From NCBI RefSeq assembly GCF_023100725.1, contig NZ_CP095501.1, forward strand, positions 3,596,001 through 3,660,000: a DNA stretch of 64,000 nt. Direction: 5' to 3'. Below, piece after piece: positions 61,298 through 64,000 of this stretch; within the stretch, counting starts at the first letter, position 1; each line of letters begins with the position of its first letter. Source of the DNA: Arthrobacter antioxidans. GTDB lineage: Bacteria; Actinomycetota; Actinomycetes; Actinomycetales; Micrococcaceae. Below the pieces are notes generated by a model that ran no database searches, was not told where the DNA came from, and worked only from the letters and a program-made list of their open reading frames with translations. Both the position numbers and the translations under genes were made by a program.

Positions 61298-61319
61298 CTC
61301 CCGCCGCAGTCCTCGCGGA

Positions 61320-61658
61320 CTACGCGGTCCGGAGGCGCTGGTAGTTGTTCTCGAGCTCGTCGAGGACGACCGTGTTCGGCGGGTCGCTGTCAGAGGTGGC
61401 CCGCATGACGAGTTCGTCCTCGAGCGTCCGGGCCCGATAGGTCCATCCCTCCGGCAACGCAAGGCGTTCGCCGAGTGTCTGCAGTCTGTCGGCCGTATTG
61501 CCGGGGTCCACTCTCAACGAGGCGCTCTGCATGACGAACACGATTCCCTCGGAAGACACCAGCTCGTAGACCTCCGAGCCGGCTTCGAAGAACCACGTGG
61601 TGGTGCGCCTGGAGACCGTCTCCCGGTAGGGGATCGAAGTCCTCGTCGGAGACGTCAT
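61320..61658 (-). CDS. hypothetical protein, possibly a C-terminal fragment
   Basis: This 112-residue reading contains EVYELVSSEGIVFVMQSASL, LPEGWTYRARTLEDELVM and VVLDELENNYQRL. This resembles the C-terminal domain of longer exported or cytosolic proteins of unknown function. Another frame from ATG 61722 (MSRDAEGPGGAGNYYN) overlaps its first part and has a better ribosome site. The gene may therefore have a frameshift near 61630 that joins the two. In either case the protein is shorter than relatives as I remember them. Confidence 0.5.
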   Translation of the reverse strand: MTSPTRTSIPYRETVSRRTTTWFFEAGSEVYELVSSEGIVFVMQSASLRVDPGNTADRLQTLGERLALPEGWTYRARTLEDELVMRATSDSDPPNTVVLDELENNYQRLRTA

Positions 61659-61858
61659 CGACCACCCCCAGGGAGTTGTAGTAGTTGCCCGCTCCCCCTG
61701 GTCCTTCCGCGTCCCTGCTCATGATCAGGACCTCGGCGATTCGCCCCTTCGGGCTCCCCCTGCATCCTCCGCAGGGGAAGAGTGCGGTGAGCCCGCGCTG
61801 ACGCCCCGACGGGTCGGTGATGCGGGTGGTGCTCCGGGACGCACCGGTGCCGGACGGA

Positions 61859-62599
61859 TCAGGAGACGAAGTGCGTCTCGGGCAGCTGCTGTCCGATCGA
61901 GGTGACCACGGCGGCGGCGACGTCCGCCAGCTTCATGTTCCGTCCGCTGGACGCGGCCTTGAGGATGGTGATGGCCGCGTCATGGCTGCACCGGTTCTGG
62001 CCCATGATGATGCCCGCCGCCACGTCGATCGTGGTCCGCGAGTTCATCGCGGCCCGCAGGTGCTCGCCCGTGTCGGTGAGGTGGGCCACCCGGACCGCCA
62101 GGCGGAGGAACTTCGAGGCCTCGGTGGCGAGTTGCACGGCTTCGGCGATGGACTCGTCGTCGAACGCGTGGGGCTGCGGCGAGTACAGGTTCAGCCCGGC
62201 GGCCGCGAGGCCGTCGAGCGGGATCGGCACGCCGACGGCGGAGCGCATCCCGTGCTCCACGATGGCCGCCGTGTAGGCGCCGAAGCGCTTCTCCTCGAGG
62301 AAATCGTCCACGTGGTAGACCTGCCCGTCCCGGGCGGCCCGGATGCACGGTCCGTCGTCGAACGCGTACTGGACCTCGTCCATGAGCTTCGCCTGCTCGC
62401 TGCTGCTGGCCACCGTCCCGATGGACCGGCGCCGCAGGAGGGTGACACCGGCCATCACGTCCCGGTCCGGGGTCGAGAGGGTGTCCGCGGCGAGCCTGGC
62501 GAGTCCGTCGAGGAACTCGTTGATGTCCGAGCTGTCCAAAACCAGGTCCTGCAGCATCCCTGGCAGGGACAGTTCTCCGAGGATCTGCTCGTCGGTCAC
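61859..62599 (-). CDS. GAF-ANTAR RNA-binding antiterminator
   Basis: This 246-residue protein has the same layout as the protein at 28469: a GAF domain with DEVQYAFDDGPCIRAAR and an ANTAR domain with IDVAAGIIMGQNRCSHDAAI. The start is GTG with GGAAGG eight bases upstream. It probably binds paired stem-loops in target RNAs in response to a signal. It is followed by no obvious operon partner. Confidence 0.88.
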   Translation of the reverse strand: MTDEQILGELSLPGMLQDLVLDSSDINEFLDGLARLAADTLSTPDRDVMAGVTLLRRRSIGTVASSSEQAKLMDEVQYAFDDGPCIRAARDGQVYHVDDFLEEKRFGAYTAAIVEHGMRSAVGVPIPLDGLAAAGLNLYSPQPHAFDDESIAEAVQLATEASKFLRLAVRVAHLTDTGEHLRAAMNSRTTIDVAAGIIMGQNRCSHDAAITILKAASSGRNMKLADVAAAVVTSIGQQLPETHFVS

Positions 62600-62718
62600 A
62601 ACGGGTACCTTCCGATCATCCGGGGCCGCCGGTGCGCGGGCCTGACTGGCTACGTTACCGAACTGTGCATGCGGGAGACACCGAAGGCTCCGGTGACGGT
62701 GCCACGGCGGGGCTGGAC

Positions 62719-62764
62719 GACGACGGCGCGGCAGGACCGTGGTGGGTCCTGCCGCGCCGTCGTC
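62719..62764 (-). terminator. long hairpin after the DUF3105 gene
   Basis: A perfect 20-bp stem (62719-62738 with 62745-62764) and a six-base loop lie 12 bases beyond the stop of the DUF3105 gene and upstream of the GAF-ANTAR gene on the same strand. It should end the DUF3105 transcript. Confidence 0.8.
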
Positions 62765-62776
62765 GGTGGGAAGTGC

Positions 62777-63430
62777 CTAGGAGGCGAGGCCCGGCGGCGT
62801 GATGCCACCGGAGCAGGCAGCGCCCGGCTCGCGGGTCTGCTCACCCTGGATGTACTTGGTGAGGAAGGTGGCGAGGCGTGGATCGTCGGCGGAGTCGACC
62901 TCGAGCTGGATGCCCCAGGCGCTGGCGGCCACAGGCGACTCCAGGCCGGGGTACGGGCTGAGCAGCACGTAGGAGCGCGTACCCACGAGTTCGGTCAGGG
63001 TGTCGATCGCCGCCTGGCCGATGTCCGGGTTGTACGCGATCCAGACGGCGCCGTGCTCCAGCGAGTGCACGGAGTTCTCGTTCGGGAGGGGCTCGGTGTA
63101 CACACCGCAGTTGGTCCAGATGGGATCGTGGTCCCCGCCGACGGGCGGCGCCTGCTCGTACTCCACGGGACCGTCCACGTGCTCGAACGTGACGTCGGGG
63201 TATTCCTGGACGCCTTCGATGGGCTGGGAGGCCTGGGCGTCGCGCTCCCTGTTGTCCTGCACCTGGTTCACGATGACGATGGTCACCGCGATGATGATGG
63301 CCAGGATGACGGCGCCGATCCCGCCGAAGATGAGGGCGTTGCGCTTGCGTTCACCGGCCCGCTGCTGGGCTTGGATGGCGGCCAGGCGCGCTTGGCGGTC
63401 CTGGTTCTCCTGAGACCGTTTCTTGTTCAA
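62777..63430 (-). CDS. DUF3105 family membrane-anchored protein
   Basis: This 217-residue protein has a charged cytoplasmic N-terminus, one membrane helix at about 33-55 (ALIFGGIGAVILAIIIAVTI), and an extracellular DUF3105 domain with PPVGGDHDPIWTNCGVY, SVHSLEHGAVWIAYNP and a late Cys (AACSGG). His and Cys residues may bind metal. The start is TTG 63430 with AAGGA seven bases upstream. DUF3105 genes usually stand next to DUF305 genes, as here. Confidence 0.88.
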   Translation of the reverse strand: MNKKRSQENQDRQARLAAIQAQQRAGERKRNALIFGGIGAVILAIIIAVTIVIVNQVQDNRERDAQASQPIEGVQEYPDVTFEHVDGPVEYEQAPPVGGDHDPIWTNCGVYTEPLPNENSVHSLEHGAVWIAYNPDIGQAAIDTLTELVGTRSYVLLSPYPGLESPVAASAWGIQLEVDSADDPRLATFLTKYIQGEQTREPGAACSGGITPPGLAS

Positions 63431-63559
63431 CGAGGTGTCCTTCGGTGCTGGGGTGGCTGCGGCGGTCGCCGCGGTTCGGTTAGCGCCGGAACCAAATGTA
63501 CCGGCGAGGGCCGCCTGTCCCTGAACCGCCCGGCGGCGCGGCGGCGGGACGGGGCGGCG

Positions 63560-64000
63560 CTACAGGGCGTCGAGCATGGTCTGCATGAGGGTGATCTCGG
63601 CCTGCTGGCCCGACTGGATCTTCGTGGACAGCGTACGGACCTGCTCCGTCTCCGCGAGCTCGGCGCCGGCCGCGGCCATGTCCACGCCCGCCTCGTGGTG
63701 GTTGATCATGAGCGTCAGATACAGTCGCTCGGCGTCCTCGCCGCGCGCGGCACGCAGCTCGTCGAGCTGGGCTCCGGTCGCCATGCCGGGCATGAGCCCG
63801 TCAGGCATGAGCATGGACCCGGCATCGGTTCCCGAGCCCATGTCCATCCCGCCGTGGTCCCCCGAGCCCGCCATCCACTCCATGCGTGGCTGCGCGTCGC
63901 TCTGCGGCAGCCCCCACTCCTCGAGCCAGGCGTACATCTGACCCGCCTGCTGCTGCTGGGTGAGTGCGATGTCGTAGGCGACGGCACGAAGGGTCTCGTC
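63560..64000 (-). CDS. DUF305 family protein, 5' end outside window
   Basis: The last 441 bases encode the C-terminal 146 residues of a DUF305 protein. The frame stays open to the window edge (DETLRAVAYDIALTQQQQAG before MYAWLEEWG). A Met/Gly/Asp-rich middle (GGMDMGSGTDAGSM) and MINHHEAGVDMAAAGAELA with the paired His are family signs of ferritin-like, copper-linked proteins. It is the upstream partner of the DUF3105 gene. Confidence 0.85.
   Translation of the reverse strand, partial: DETLRAVAYDIALTQQQQAGQMYAWLEEWGLPQSDAQPRMEWMAGSGDHGGMDMGSGTDAGSMLMPDGLMPGMATGAQLDELRAARGEDAERLYLTLMINHHEAGVDMAAAGAELAETEQVRTLSTKIQSGQQAEITLMQTMLDAL

Overview
The window is high-GC actinobacterial DNA, most likely from Arthrobacter or a close relative in Micrococcaceae. 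Signs of this are the GC-rich codon use, several leaderless starts (a TANNNT -10 six or seven bases before ATG or GTG), a DUF4193 protein, GAF-ANTAR regulators, a branched-chain 2-oxoacid dehydrogenase operon, and close agreement of one enzyme with Arthrobacter GH91 difructose-anhydride enzymes. No rRNA, tRNA or CRISPR array was seen.

Bases 1 to about 20,000 look like an accessory region. After a partial alpha/beta hydrolase and an IS256-type transposase remnant comes a sugar operon (1261-9086). It holds an ABC binding lipoprotein, two permeases, a LacI regulator, a GH32-like beta-fructosidase, a broken PfkB fructokinase and a GH91 enzyme without a signal peptide. The simplest reading is import of difructose anhydride (DFA), cytoplasmic opening to inulobiose, and cleavage to fructose. 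No transporter ATPase is encoded here, and the kinase step must be supplied from elsewhere. A decayed yhcG (DUF1016) nuclease and a DUF4193 gene follow.

The most striking locus is a six-gene minus-strand operon (18458 down to 10598) with a divergent MarR gene. It encodes a PsuG-type C-glycosidase (IndA), a HAD phosphatase (IndB), a UPRTase, an EamA exporter, a single-module A-Ox-T-TE NRPS of the indigoidine synthetase type (IndC/BpsA), and a 4'-phosphopantetheinyl transferase. Apart from the transferase, this matches the gene set of the Streptomyces minimycin/indigoidine cluster, so a blue pigment or a C-ribosylated derivative (the indochrome of Arthrobacter polychromogenes) is predicted. The right side of this region carries traces of a conjugative element (coupling-protein fragment, DUF4913).

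From 20,240 onward the sequence is chromosome-like: a GGDEF cyclase, a PQQ-type sugar dehydrogenase, a frameshifted TipA-type regulator, PucR/alanine dehydrogenase, a Gfo/Idh/MocA oxidoreductase, and a TetR/FMN-reductase pair. At 30754-33516 lies an unusual locus. A 46-residue secreted peptide ending in two identical ASWDWPK copies sits between a stand-alone SpaB_C/thiopeptide-type protein and a TrmB/LuxR-like regulator. This may be a new peptide-signal or RiPP system.

The rest includes an aminotransferase, the bkd operon, a WXG100-like/hydrolase/HisC-like operon, purB, a lipase maturation factor, an FHA protein, an aldo/keto reductase, a cysteine-free member of the FeS-BCP photolyase family, a Rieske-FAD oxidoreductase, mscL, a TetR/MFS efflux pair, prfC, a TPM-domain lipoprotein, a class II glutamine amidotransferase, a second GAF-ANTAR protein, and DUF3105/DUF305 genes at the right edge. 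Strong GC-rich hairpins separate several transcription units.
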